The notes under the pieces are model-generated. The model worked only from the letters and a program-made list of their open reading frames with translations, had not been told where the DNA came from and did not search any database. DNA of 42,354 bases, taken from positions 1 through 42,354 of the forward strand of contig JADGPQ010000003.1 in NCBI GenBank assembly GCA_017882325.1, given 5' to 3'. The position numbers were made by a program, and so were the translations under genes. This stretch comes from Thermoleophilia bacterium. Its GTDB lineage: Bacteria; Actinomycetota; Thermoleophilia; UBA2241. Shown one piece after another: positions 15,366 to 22,868 of this stretch. Positions within the stretch are counted from its first letter, which is position 1. Each line of letters begins with the position of its first letter.

Positions 15366-16406
15366 ATGCGTGAGATCCTGCGCGAGGCGCTCGGCCTGCT
15401 CGAGAGCGGCGAGCCATTCGCTCTGGTCACGCTCGTCGCGCAGCAGGGCTCCACGCCGAGGGCCGCCGGCGCGCAGATGCTCGTGCGGCCGGACGGATCC
15501 ATCGCCGGGACCATCGGTGGCGGACTCCTTGAGGCGACGATGATGCGGGAGGCTGCGGAGGCCATAGCCGCCGGTCGGTCGCACTTGAGCGCCGTGGCGC
15601 TCACCGGCGAGTCGGTCTCCGGACCCGTCATGATCTGTGGGGGCAACGCGGCGGTGCTCGTTGCCTTCGTGCCGGCCGGCGATGTCGATCTGCAGGCGCT
15701 GCTGGGCGGCCTCGAGCAGGCGCGAGCGGACGAGCGCGCGGCGTGGCTGTACACGTTCTTCGCCGCGAGACCCGGGCCCACTGAGGTGAGCTACTGCCTG
15801 CTCCGGGACGGCGCCGATCCCGTGGGTGAGTTGCCGTGCGCGCCGGCGGTGCTGCACGCGCTGGCCGGCAAGCTCGCCGTGCACGGATCGGCCGAGCTGC
15901 CGGACGGCAGGTCGGTGTCCGTCGAGGCACTGCTGCCGCCGACGACGGCCGTGATCTGCGGCGCCGGGCACGTCGCCCAGGCACTGGCGCCGGTGGCCGC
16001 GGCCGTCGGCTTCGACGTCGTGGTCCTCGACGATCGTCCCGAGTTCGCTGTGGCTGAGCGCTTCCCGGCTGCCTCCCGCGTGGTCCGGCTCGAGACCTTC
16101 GACGACGCCTTCGCGGGACTCGCCATCACTCCGCGCAGTTTCATCGTCATCGTCACGCGCGGGCACGTCCACGACTTCTCGACGCTGAAGCAGGCACTGC
16201 GCACGCCGGCCGGCTATATCGGCCTCATGGGCAGCGCCTCCAAACGCGAGAAGATCTTCGGGGCACTCGCGGCGGAAGGCTACTCCGCCGCCCGAGAGCG
16301 GATCTACTCGCCGATAGGCGTCGCCATCGGGGCCGAGACCCCGGCGGAGTTGGCGGTCAGCATCACCGCGGAACTCATCCGCGAGCGGGCGGCGATGGTG
16401 GAGTGA
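15366..16406 (+). CDS. xdhC: XdhC-family molybdenum-cofactor maturation protein
   Basis: 346 aa. XdhC proteins bind molybdenum cofactor and assist its sulfuration and insertion into xanthine dehydrogenase-type enzymes (family knowledge). The N-terminal XdhC/CoxI domain has VAQQGSTPRAAGAQMLV and GTIGGGLLEA; the C-terminal Rossmann domain has ICGAGHVAQAL and IGLMGSASKREKIF. It starts 3 bp after the kinase stop and overlaps the next gene by 4 bp. No molybdenum hydroxylase subunit gene lies in the window, so its client enzyme is elsewhere or beyond it. Confidence 0.92.
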   Translation: MREILREALGLLESGEPFALVTLVAQQGSTPRAAGAQMLVRPDGSIAGTIGGGLLEATMMREAAEAIAAGRSHLSAVALTGESVSGPVMICGGNAAVLVAFVPAGDVDLQALLGGLEQARADERAAWLYTFFAARPGPTEVSYCLLRDGADPVGELPCAPAVLHALAGKLAVHGSAELPDGRSVSVEALLPPTTAVICGAGHVAQALAPVAAAVGFDVVVLDDRPEFAVAERFPAASRVVRLETFDDAFAGLAITPRSFIVIVTRGHVHDFSTLKQALRTPAGYIGLMGSASKREKIFGALAAEGYSAARERIYSPIGVAIGAETPAELAVSITAELIRERAAMVE

Positions 16407-17560
16407 ACGCCGCCGCCCTCCGCGCGATCATTTTGGCGGCGGGGCTGTCGTCACGCATGCGGGAGCTTAAGCCGTTGCTCCCGCTTGACGCGGTTCCCGC
16501 GGTCCTCTGGGTCGCGGACGCTTACCGCGATGTGGGGCTCGAGGCCGTCGTCGTGCTCGGCTTCGGCGCGGAGCGCGTCGCCCCCCTGCTCAACGCGAGA
16601 GGGGTGCACTACGTGGTCAACCGGGGTTTCGAGGACGGCATGTACTCGTCGCTCCGTTGCGGCGTGCGGGCTCTGCCACCGGACGCCCGCGCCTTCTTCG
16701 TCCATCCCGTGGACTGCGCGCTCGTGCGCAGCGAGACGCTGGGCCTGCTGGCGCGTAGCGTCGGGGAGACGGGGGCCAGCGTCGTGTATCCCGTACACGA
16801 GGCCGAGCGCGGGCATCCTCCGCTCGTGCCTGCGGCGCTGCGCGACACTATCCTCGCGTCGGAGCCTGTGGGCGGCCTCAGGGAGCTGCTCGCACGGCGG
16901 GAGGCCGGGGCCTGCGAGGTGCAGGTCGACGATCCCAACGTGCTCCTCGACATGGATGACGCCGATGCCTACGAACGCCTTGCGGTGCGGGCCGCCCGCG
17001 AGCGCGTCCCGGATCCGGCCGCGTGCCGCCGACTCCTCGCGCGACTCCAGACGCCGGCGCCCCTGGTCGCGCACTCCCTGGCGGTCGCGGGCGTCGCGCG
17101 CCGTCTCGGCGCGGCGCTCCGCACCTCGGGTGTATCTCTCGATCTGAGGCTGCTCGAGGCTGCGGCTCTGCTCCACGACATCGCCCGCGCGACACCCGCG
17201 CACGCCGAAGCGGGCGCCCTTGTGCTCGAAGCCGAGGGCTACCCGCGGGTCGCTGCCGTCGTGCGCAGCCACATGCAGCTCCCGGGCCCGCCTCCCGCGC
17301 TGCCCGGCGAGCGCGAGGTGCTGTATCTCGCCGACAAGCTGACGGTCGGCAGCCGAACCATCGACCTCGACGGCAAGCGCCGGCGCGCCGAAGCCTTGTT
17401 CGCGAGCGATCCCGCGGCGCTGGACGCGGCTCGGATGCGGCTGGAAGCGGCGCGCGCCATTGAAGCGCGTGTCGCGTTTCTGGTGGGCCGGCCGGTGTCT
17501 GCCCTCCTTGACGCCAGCGTTCCGGCAGAGAGCGCGGGCGCGCCCAGCTCGGCGCCGTGA
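16403..17560 (+). CDS. MobA/MocA-like nucleotidyltransferase fused to an HD domain
   Basis: 385 aa. The N-terminal half is a MobA-like NTP transferase: ILAAGLSSRM with a Lys in LKPLLP (residues 9-26), FFVHPVDCAL as the metal-binding segment, and GHPPLVP. The second half (from about 215) is an HD-type fold: H224 in VAHSLAVAGVARRL, LLHDIAR at 257-262, then VVRSHM and LYLADKL. The first domain suggests CTP/GTP transfer to molybdopterin, consistent with xdhC just upstream. The HD part suggests phosphohydrolase activity on a nucleotide or cofactor. Similar fusions are known next to molybdenum genes; the exact reaction is not established. GTG start overlapping the xdhC stop by 4 bp. Confidence 0.87.
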   Translation: MNAAALRAIILAAGLSSRMRELKPLLPLDAVPAVLWVADAYRDVGLEAVVVLGFGAERVAPLLNARGVHYVVNRGFEDGMYSSLRCGVRALPPDARAFFVHPVDCALVRSETLGLLARSVGETGASVVYPVHEAERGHPPLVPAALRDTILASEPVGGLRELLARREAGACEVQVDDPNVLLDMDDADAYERLAVRAARERVPDPAACRRLLARLQTPAPLVAHSLAVAGVARRLGAALRTSGVSLDLRLLEAAALLHDIARATPAHAEAGALVLEAEGYPRVAAVVRSHMQLPGPPPALPGEREVLYLADKLTVGSRTIDLDGKRRRAEALFASDPAALDAARMRLEAARAIEARVAFLVGRPVSALLDASVPAESAGAPSSAP

Positions 17561-18327
17561 GCGACCGCGCGCAGATCAGGGCACTCCTCGCCTGCGACCT
17601 GGACGGGAGCCTGCTTGCCGGGGACGGGTCGCCGGCGCCCGGCATCGTCGAGGCGCTCGCCGCTCTCGCGGCGCGCGGAGCGCGGCTCGTCGTCTGCACG
17701 GGCCGTCCACTCCACGGCGCCGTCAAGGCGACCGCGGCCCTTCACGCTGCCCCGGTCGGCTACGTGTGTTATCACGGCGCGCTGGTCGTGGACGCGACTA
17801 CGGGCGAATGGCTCAGACACGTGACGCTCCCCTGCGACGTCGTCTCCGGCATCATCGGCGAGGCTCACCTGCTGGGCCTGTCGGCGACACTCTACGAAGG
17901 CGATGAGCGCCGAGATGTCGTCTCAGAGCTCCCCACCGCGGGGGGCGGTCCCTTCGCCGCGGGTGGCATCACCCGTCTCGTGTTGTCCGGCGACCCGGCC
18001 GGCGTCGCGGCCGCTCTCCCCGCGATCGCCGCATCCTGGGGTCGCAGCACCCACGTCGAGCGCGCGGGCGGCGGGACCGTCGCCATCTTGCCCGCCTCCG
18101 CGGACAAGGGTGAAGGGCTGCGCCTGATCGCCGCGCGCTTCGGCGTCCCTCTCACGCACGTCGTCGCCTGCGGCGACTCCGCCGCCGACGAGACCCTTCT
18201 GAGGGCCGCCGGGGTCTCCATCGCCGTCGGCGACGCTCCTCGCTTGCTGCGAGCCGCCGCGCAGCTCGTCGTGAGTCAGGACGACCTCGCCGAGGCGCTA
18301 CAGCGCGCGGCGGAGTCGTTGGACTGA
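17557..18327 (+). CDS. HAD-superfamily phosphatase (Cof/HAD-IIB type)
   Basis: 256 aa. Motif I is ACDLDGSLL (nucleophile Asp and acid/base Asp), motif II VVCTGRP, motif III a Lys in ASADKGEGLRL, and motif IV CGDSAADETLL. The order and cap size fit HAD-IIB (Cof) hydrolases that dephosphorylate small sugar or cofactor phosphates. GTG start overlaps the preceding stop (GTGA), so it is coupled to the nucleotidyltransferase-HD gene. A nucleotide or cofactor phosphate may be the substrate; not determinable from sequence. Confidence 0.88.
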   Translation: MSDRAQIRALLACDLDGSLLAGDGSPAPGIVEALAALAARGARLVVCTGRPLHGAVKATAALHAAPVGYVCYHGALVVDATTGEWLRHVTLPCDVVSGIIGEAHLLGLSATLYEGDERRDVVSELPTAGGGPFAAGGITRLVLSGDPAGVAAALPAIAASWGRSTHVERAGGGTVAILPASADKGEGLRLIAARFGVPLTHVVACGDSAADETLLRAAGVSIAVGDAPRLLRAAAQLVVSQDDLAEALQRAAESLD

Positions 18328-18378
18328 CTCGCGGCGATTCCGGCGGCGGCGACGCGGCCTGCGCGACGACTGACGCGC

Positions 18379-18412
18379 GAAGGGCGGCGGGGCTTTCACC
18401 CCGCCGCCCTTC
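18379..18412. terminator. 14-bp perfect hairpin between convergent genes
   Basis: GAAGGGCGGCGGGG, loop CTTTCA, then CCCCGCCGCCCTTC, extendable by one outer C-G pair. It sits between the HAD gene and trpB2 and probably ends both transcripts. Confidence 0.8.
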
Positions 18413-18462
18413 GTCGTCACGGCGATCGTCACCTGCTCGGGCGACGATCCCTGGCCAGTCCT

Positions 18463-19827
18463 TCAATCCACCTTCGGCAGTCTCGCGATCGACGCGGCGA
18501 TCGCCTCCTCCGGGTGGTCGTAATCCTCGAGCTTGCCGCTGAGGTAGGCGTCGTATGCGCCCAGGTCGAGAAAGCCGTGGCCGGTGAGGTTGAACAGGAT
18601 GTTCCTGCTCTCACCTGCCTCCTTGGCCGCAAGGGCCTCGTCGATGGTGGTGAGGATCGCGTGCGCGCTCTCCGGCGCCGGCACGATCCCTTCGGTCTGC
18701 GCGAAGAGCTGTGCCGCCGCGAAGACCTTCGTCTGCGGAACCGCCACTGCCTCCATCAGCCCCAGGTCATACGCGTGGCTGATGAGCGGCGCCATGGCGT
18801 GGTAACGCAGGCCACCGGCGTGGATGCCGGCCGGCATGAAGTCGTGCCCGAGCGAATACATCTTGAACAGCGGCGTGCTCTGCGCCTCGTCGCCGAAGTC
18901 GTAAACGAACTTGCCCTTGGTCAACGTGGGGCAGGCGGTGGGCTCCACGGCCAGCAGACGGGTGTTCGTCTTGCCGGCGAGGTTCTCGCGCAGGAAGGGG
19001 AAGGCGATGCCAGCGAAGCTGGAACCGCCGCCAACGCAGCCGACGATGACGTCGGGGTAGGCGTCGGCGTCCTGACACTGCAGGAGCGCCTCCTCGCCGA
19101 TGATCGTCTGGTGCAGCAGCACGTGGTTGGTCACGCTGCCCAGCGAGTACTTGGAACCGGGGTGAGTGACGGCGTCTTCCACGGCCTCGCTGATGGCGAT
19201 GCCGAGGCTGCCGAGCGATTCCGGGTCCTCGGCCAGCACGGCGCGGCCGGCGTTGGTCTGGTCGCTGGGGCTGGGGATGACGTTGGCGCCCCAAAGCTGC
19301 ATCATGCTGCGCCGATAGGGCTTCTGGTGGTAGCTCACCTTGACCATGTAGACCATGCACTCGAGGCCGAACATCTGGCAGGCCATGCTGAGGGCGCTGC
19401 CCCATTGGCCGGCGCCGGTCTCTGTGGCGAGGCGCGTGGTGCCGTCGAGCTTGTTGTAGTACGCCTGCGCGACGGCGGTGTTGCTCTTGTGCGAGCCGGC
19501 CGGGCTGACGCCCTCGTACTTGAAGAAGATCTTGGCCGGCGTGTCCAGCGCCTTCTCGAGGCCGGTGGCGCGGATCAGCGGTGAGGGCCTCCACATGCGA
19601 TAGATCTGGTGGATCTCCTCGGGGATCTCGATGTAGCGCTCCGCCGAGACCTCCTGGGCGATGATGCTGGGCGGGAAGATCGGCGCCAGGTCATCGGGGC
19701 CGGCCGGCTGCAGGGTCGCAGGGTTGAGCGGCGGCGATGGCGGCGTGGGGAGGTCGGCGACGATGTTGTACCACGCCTTGGGGATCCTCTCCTCGTCAAG
19801 GACGAACTTCTTCTTGTACTCGCTCAT
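18463..19827 (-). CDS. trpB: Tryptophan synthase beta subunit, TrpB2 type
   Basis: 454 aa PLP enzyme joining indole and serine to give tryptophan. The PLP lysine is K114 in GSHKSNTA. The phosphate-binding loop is GCVGGGSS. The long N-terminus (about 60 aa before the core) and motifs such as MWRPSPLIRATGLEKAL place it in TrpB2, the form often found apart from trpA. It is standalone here, as TrpB2 frequently is, and may act with free indole. ATG with AGGAGG 6 nt upstream. The leader carries a putative Trp-codon leader peptide and hairpins, so tryptophan-responsive attenuation is likely. Confidence 0.94.
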   Translation of the reverse strand: MSEYKKKFVLDEERIPKAWYNIVADLPTPPSPPLNPATLQPAGPDDLAPIFPPSIIAQEVSAERYIEIPEEIHQIYRMWRPSPLIRATGLEKALDTPAKIFFKYEGVSPAGSHKSNTAVAQAYYNKLDGTTRLATETGAGQWGSALSMACQMFGLECMVYMVKVSYHQKPYRRSMMQLWGANVIPSPSDQTNAGRAVLAEDPESLGSLGIAISEAVEDAVTHPGSKYSLGSVTNHVLLHQTIIGEEALLQCQDADAYPDVIVGCVGGGSSFAGIAFPFLRENLAGKTNTRLLAVEPTACPTLTKGKFVYDFGDEAQSTPLFKMYSLGHDFMPAGIHAGGLRYHAMAPLISHAYDLGLMEAVAVPQTKVFAAAQLFAQTEGIVPAPESAHAILTTIDEALAAKEAGESRNILFNLTGHGFLDLGAYDAYLSGKLEDYDHPEEAIAASIARLPKVD

Positions 19828-19900
19828 GACCTACCTCCTCTCGAAACGCGATGGCGGTGCGGATGCACGACTGGTGACTCCCTGGGTAGGGGAACGGGAA

Positions 19901-19961
19901 GACCACGGTGGTGTGGTCGGGGTGCGGGCAGGGCCCGCGCGGGATGTCGAGAATGGGCGCG
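19901..19961 (-). promoter_or_regulatory. Hairpins of a putative trp attenuator upstream of trpB2
   Basis: In the minus-strand transcript three hairpins follow one another. The first (arms 19967-19972 and 19956-19961, GGCGCG/CGCGCC) begins inside the second Trp codon of the leader and loops out its stop codon. The second is GCGGGC-CCU-GCCCGC (19924-19938). The third is GACCAC-ACCACC-GUGGUC (19901-19918), followed by UUCCCGUUCCCC, terminator-like though not U-rich. A ribosome stalled at the Trp codons would block the first hairpin. Exact antiterminator pairing needs folding. Confidence 0.5.
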
Positions 19962-20030
19962 CTACGCGCGCCAGAGCCAGCGACGCCGGGGGCGCGAGGT
20001 GCTGCGGCTGTTGGCGTCGTTGGTCGTCAT
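19962..20030 (-). CDS. trpL: Putative trp leader peptide (22 aa, Trp-Leu-Trp)
   Basis: Too short for the ORF track. The minus strand from ATG 20030 reads MTTNDANSRSTSRPRRRWLWRA then TAG at 19964-19962. Two Trp codons fall within the last five codons, immediately before the stop and a hairpin, the usual arrangement of trp attenuator peptides. The ATG lies 10 nt after a TACAAT box, so the RNA starts only a few bases before it and has no room for a Shine-Dalgarno. trpB2 begins about 135 nt after the leader stop. That two Trp codons occur by chance in this position is possible, hence moderate confidence. The symbol is by analogy to trp leaders. Confidence 0.6.
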   Translation of the reverse strand: MTTNDANSRSTSRPRRRWLWRA

Positions 20031-20040
20031 CGTGGGCGGG

Positions 20041-20046
20041 ATTGTA
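20041..20046 (-). promoter_or_regulatory. -10 box of the trpL-trpB2 transcript
   Basis: Minus-strand TACAAT, a good -10 match, 10 nt before the leader-peptide ATG. A weak -35 (TTGCGT) lies 19 nt further upstream. The transcript then spans about 200 nt of leader before trpB2. Confidence 0.55.
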
Positions 20047-20108
20047 CCACGAGAGGGAAGTGAGGACGCAAGCGCAATCGTAGCAAGCGATCCGCGGCTC
20101 ACGCCGCC

Positions 20109-21797
20109 TCAGCCGGCGACGGGCTTCTCTGGAGCGGGCGCGGTCGGCGCAGGCGCACCGCCCGGCAGGATTGTTTCCCTCAGGGGATAGGGCGAGCCCG
20201 GGTGCGCGAACAGGAAGCCCTGTCCGTAGCTGATACCGAGCGCCAGGAGGGCATCGAGCTGCGCCTGGGTCTCGATGCCTTCCGCCACCAGGCCGATACC
20301 GGCCTGCTGGCAGAAGTCACGCAGCGTGCCGACCAGCTTCTGCTTCACCACGGAACTCTCCAGATGGCGCGTCAGGCTCATGTCGAGCTTGATGAAATCG
20401 GGTTCGATCTCCACCATCGTCTGCAGGCCGGCATAGCCGGCGCCGGCGTCGTCGATGGCGATGCGGAAGCCTTGATCGCGCAGCCGGTCGACCACGTGGC
20501 GCATGTGGACGAAATCGTCGATGACGCTGTTCTCGGTGATCTCCATGACGGTCTGGCCGCGCAGCACCTCGGGCGTGGCGTCGATGAACTCCTGCACGGA
20601 GATGTCGCCGTGGGAGCGCGAGAACAGGTCGATGGGCTCCATGTTGATGAAGCGAAGGCAGTCCGCCGGCAGGGTCGCGCTGCCGCGTGCCGCCATCATG
20701 CGACAGAGGCGGTCGAGCTCGGGGACGCGGTTCTCGGCTCGCGCGACCTCGAAGAGGGCGTCGGGGCGGTGGAGCTCGCTCTGCAAGGGCCCGCGGGCGA
20801 GGAGCTCGTAGCCGATCACCGAGTAATCGCTCAGGCTGACGATGGGCTGGTAGACGCAGGTGATCTGAGCCTCGTGGATCACACGCTCGAACTCCGCGCT
20901 CAGGCGATGCTGGACCAAGCTGCGCTCCTGCTGGATGCCGCGGGTGGCGCGCTCGATGGCTTCGAGCAGGGCGCGCTTAAAGCGCACTTTGGGCGACTGC
21001 CCGAGGCGCGAATAGCCCACGTAGAGGTCGACGTGCGCCATGAACTTGCTCTCCAGCTCGCCGGCGAGCAGGTCGAGCAGCTGTTCCTCGAGGCGGCCCT
21101 TGACGAGGCGCAGGTCGTCTTCATCCACGAAGCCGCGGTCGCGCGCCGGGGCGAGGATGACGAGGAAAGCATTGCCGAGGCTCGAGACGGAGACGAAGTC
21201 CTCGTTGCGGATGAGGCGGCCACGCGTCTCGGAGAGACGCCTGCCGATGATGCGGAAGACGTCGTCCACGGCCTCGAAGCCTTGCTGCTGCTCGAGCGCG
21301 TGCACGCCGTCCAGTGTGACGTAGAGGATGCCGAGCTGGCTGTGGTCGAACAGGCGGCGCTGCACCTCGACCTGGACGCTGGCCAAAGTCGGCAGGCCCG
21401 TGATCTCGTCGTAGTAGACGGACGCGTCGCGCAGCACTTCGCTGACGGTCTGCAGCAGGCGCTCGGTGCGGAACGGCTTGGTGACGTAGGCGGATGCGCC
21501 GGAGCGGTTGGCCTCCATCATGTTGGCCAGCTCGGTCTTGGCCGTGAGGAACACGACGGGGATGTCCTTCGTGTAGCCGAACTGCAGTTCGCGGCACACC
21601 TGGTAGCCGTCCATGCCCGGCATCATGACGTCCAGCAACACGAGATGGGGGTGCTGCGTGTAGGCGAGCTCGAGACCATGCTCTCCGCTGTTGGCGGCCA
21701 CGGTCTCGTACCCCTGCGACTCAAGGGCGTCGCAGACGGTTCCTGTAAGCTCGACGTCATCGTCGATCACGAGGATCCGGATCTTCTCGCCGGACAT
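20109..21797 (-). CDS. Response regulator with degenerate GGDEF and intact EAL domain (c-di-GMP phosphodiesterase)
   Basis: 562 aa. Receiver residues 5-120 with phospho-acceptor Asp56 (VLLDVMMPG) and Lys in YVTKPF. A GGDEF-like domain (about 125-260) reads SLGNAF where GGDEF should be, so no cyclase activity is expected. The EAL domain (about 300-540) keeps the E-x-L-x-R motif (ELLAR, 331-335), EITEN, IDDAGAGYAGL, IKLD, the VKQK Lys and VAEGIET. It should hydrolyse c-di-GMP under phosphorelay control. The ATG at 21797 has GGGAGGACC before it; the track start (22004) overlaps the divergent gene. No kinase is adjacent. Likely controls surface or motility behaviour, which suits the nearby polysaccharide genes. 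Confidence 0.9.
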   Translation of the reverse strand: MSGEKIRILVIDDDVELTGTVCDALESQGYETVAANSGEHGLELAYTQHPHLVLLDVMMPGMDGYQVCRELQFGYTKDIPVVFLTAKTELANMMEANRSGASAYVTKPFRTERLLQTVSEVLRDASVYYDEITGLPTLASVQVEVQRRLFDHSQLGILYVTLDGVHALEQQQGFEAVDDVFRIIGRRLSETRGRLIRNEDFVSVSSLGNAFLVILAPARDRGFVDEDDLRLVKGRLEEQLLDLLAGELESKFMAHVDLYVGYSRLGQSPKVRFKRALLEAIERATRGIQQERSLVQHRLSAEFERVIHEAQITCVYQPIVSLSDYSVIGYELLARGPLQSELHRPDALFEVARAENRVPELDRLCRMMAARGSATLPADCLRFINMEPIDLFSRSHGDISVQEFIDATPEVLRGQTVMEITENSVIDDFVHMRHVVDRLRDQGFRIAIDDAGAGYAGLQTMVEIEPDFIKLDMSLTRHLESSVVKQKLVGTLRDFCQQAGIGLVAEGIETQAQLDALLALGISYGQGFLFAHPGSPYPLRETILPGGAPAPTAPAPEKPVAG

Positions 21798-21917
21798 GGT
21801 CCTCCCGCCCGTGGCCCGCGCGGAGTGCGCCGCATACCCTCTATCGGCCGTCATCCGCGAAACGTTTACACAGTAGACTAGTCGGAGCACGGAAGCACGC
21901 GACGACGGGAGACGCAG

Positions 21918-22868
21918 ATGAAGGGGTACGGGCCCGCAGACTCTTTGCAGACGCCGCGCTTCGCGGGCATCTCCACGTTTCTGCGCCTGCCCCACACCAC
22001 GCATCTCGACGCTGTGGACGTGGCGTTCGTGGGCCTGCCCTTCGACACCGGCGTGAGTTTCCGCGCCGGGGCGCGCTTCGGGCCCAAGGCCATCCGCGAG
22101 GGGTCCCTGGCCCTACGCCCCGACTACAATCCCGCGCAGCGTGTCGCGGTCTTCGACCGTCTGTCGGCGATCGACTACGGGGATGCGTCCATCGTCCCCG
22201 GCTTCACCGACCGCTCCTACGACAAGATGTCCGCCGCGCTGCGCGTGGTCCACGAGGCCGGCGCGGTGCCCATCGGGTTCGGCGGCGACCACAGCGTGCT
22301 CCTCGCCGAGCTGAGGGCCGCGGCCGCCACGCACGGCCCCGTCGCGCTGATCCAGTTCGACGCGCACAGCGACACCTGGGACGAGTACTTCGGGGAGAAG
22401 TTCACGCACGGCACGGTGGTGCGACGCGCCACCGAGGAGGGGCTGGTCGACGCCGCGCGATCGACGATGATGGGCATGCGCGGCGGGCTCTTCGGCCCCG
22501 ACGACCTGGATGATGCGCGGGACCTGGGGTTCACGGTGATCTCTTGGGACGACCTCGCGCAGCTGGGGACCGGCGCGGTCGCGGCCGCCGTGGAACGTGC
22601 CGGCGGCAAGGCGTTCCTCACTTTCGACATCGACTTCCTCGACCCGGCGTTCGCGCCCGGCACCGGTACGCCCGAGTGCGGCGGCCCCTCGTCGATGCAG
22701 GCGCTGGCGCTGCTTCGCGCCTGCCGGGGCCTGCAGATCGTCGGCGCAGATGTTGTGGAAGTGCTCCCCGACCTCGACAGCTCGCACCTCACGGCGACGC
22801 TCGCCGCGACGGTCGCGTGGGAGATCCTGAGCCTCGTGGCCGTCACGCTTTCGGACGGCGCCGCGTGA
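21918..22868 (+). CDS. speB: Agmatinase (ureohydrolase family)
   Basis: 316 aa. Ureohydrolases use a binuclear manganese centre; all ligand motifs are present: GGDHS (His125), DAHSDT (Asp148, His150, Asp152) and DIDFLDPAFAPGTGTPE. Length and N-terminal PFDTGVSFRAGARFGP fit the agmatinase branch, converting agmatine to putrescine plus urea. A related guanidino substrate (guanidinobutyrate, guanidinopropionate) cannot be excluded. ATG with GGGAG upstream. It overlaps the next gene by 4 bp and is divergent from the EAL regulator across a 120-bp gap holding TAGACT (21874-21879) as a possible -10. Confidence 0.9.
   Translation: MKGYGPADSLQTPRFAGISTFLRLPHTTHLDAVDVAFVGLPFDTGVSFRAGARFGPKAIREGSLALRPDYNPAQRVAVFDRLSAIDYGDASIVPGFTDRSYDKMSAALRVVHEAGAVPIGFGGDHSVLLAELRAAAATHGPVALIQFDAHSDTWDEYFGEKFTHGTVVRRATEEGLVDAARSTMMGMRGGLFGPDDLDDARDLGFTVISWDDLAQLGTGAVAAAVERAGGKAFLTFDIDFLDPAFAPGTGTPECGGPSSMQALALLRACRGLQIVGADVVEVLPDLDSSHLTATLAATVAWEILSLVAVTLSDGAA

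Noticed and set aside
13929-16172. 747-aa minus-strand ORF across the kinase and XdhC genes
   Set aside because: It is the reverse shadow of two well-supported genes, with low-complexity Arg/Gly/Glu composition and no motifs.
19828-20046. T-box or other riboswitch upstream of trpB2
   Set aside because: No T-box consensus or specifier loop seen; the leader-peptide plus hairpin reading explains more of the region.
20202-21881. 559-aa plus-strand ORF opposite the EAL regulator
   Set aside because: Shadow of an intact REC-GGDEF-EAL gene; composition dominated by His, Asp and Val from reversed codons.
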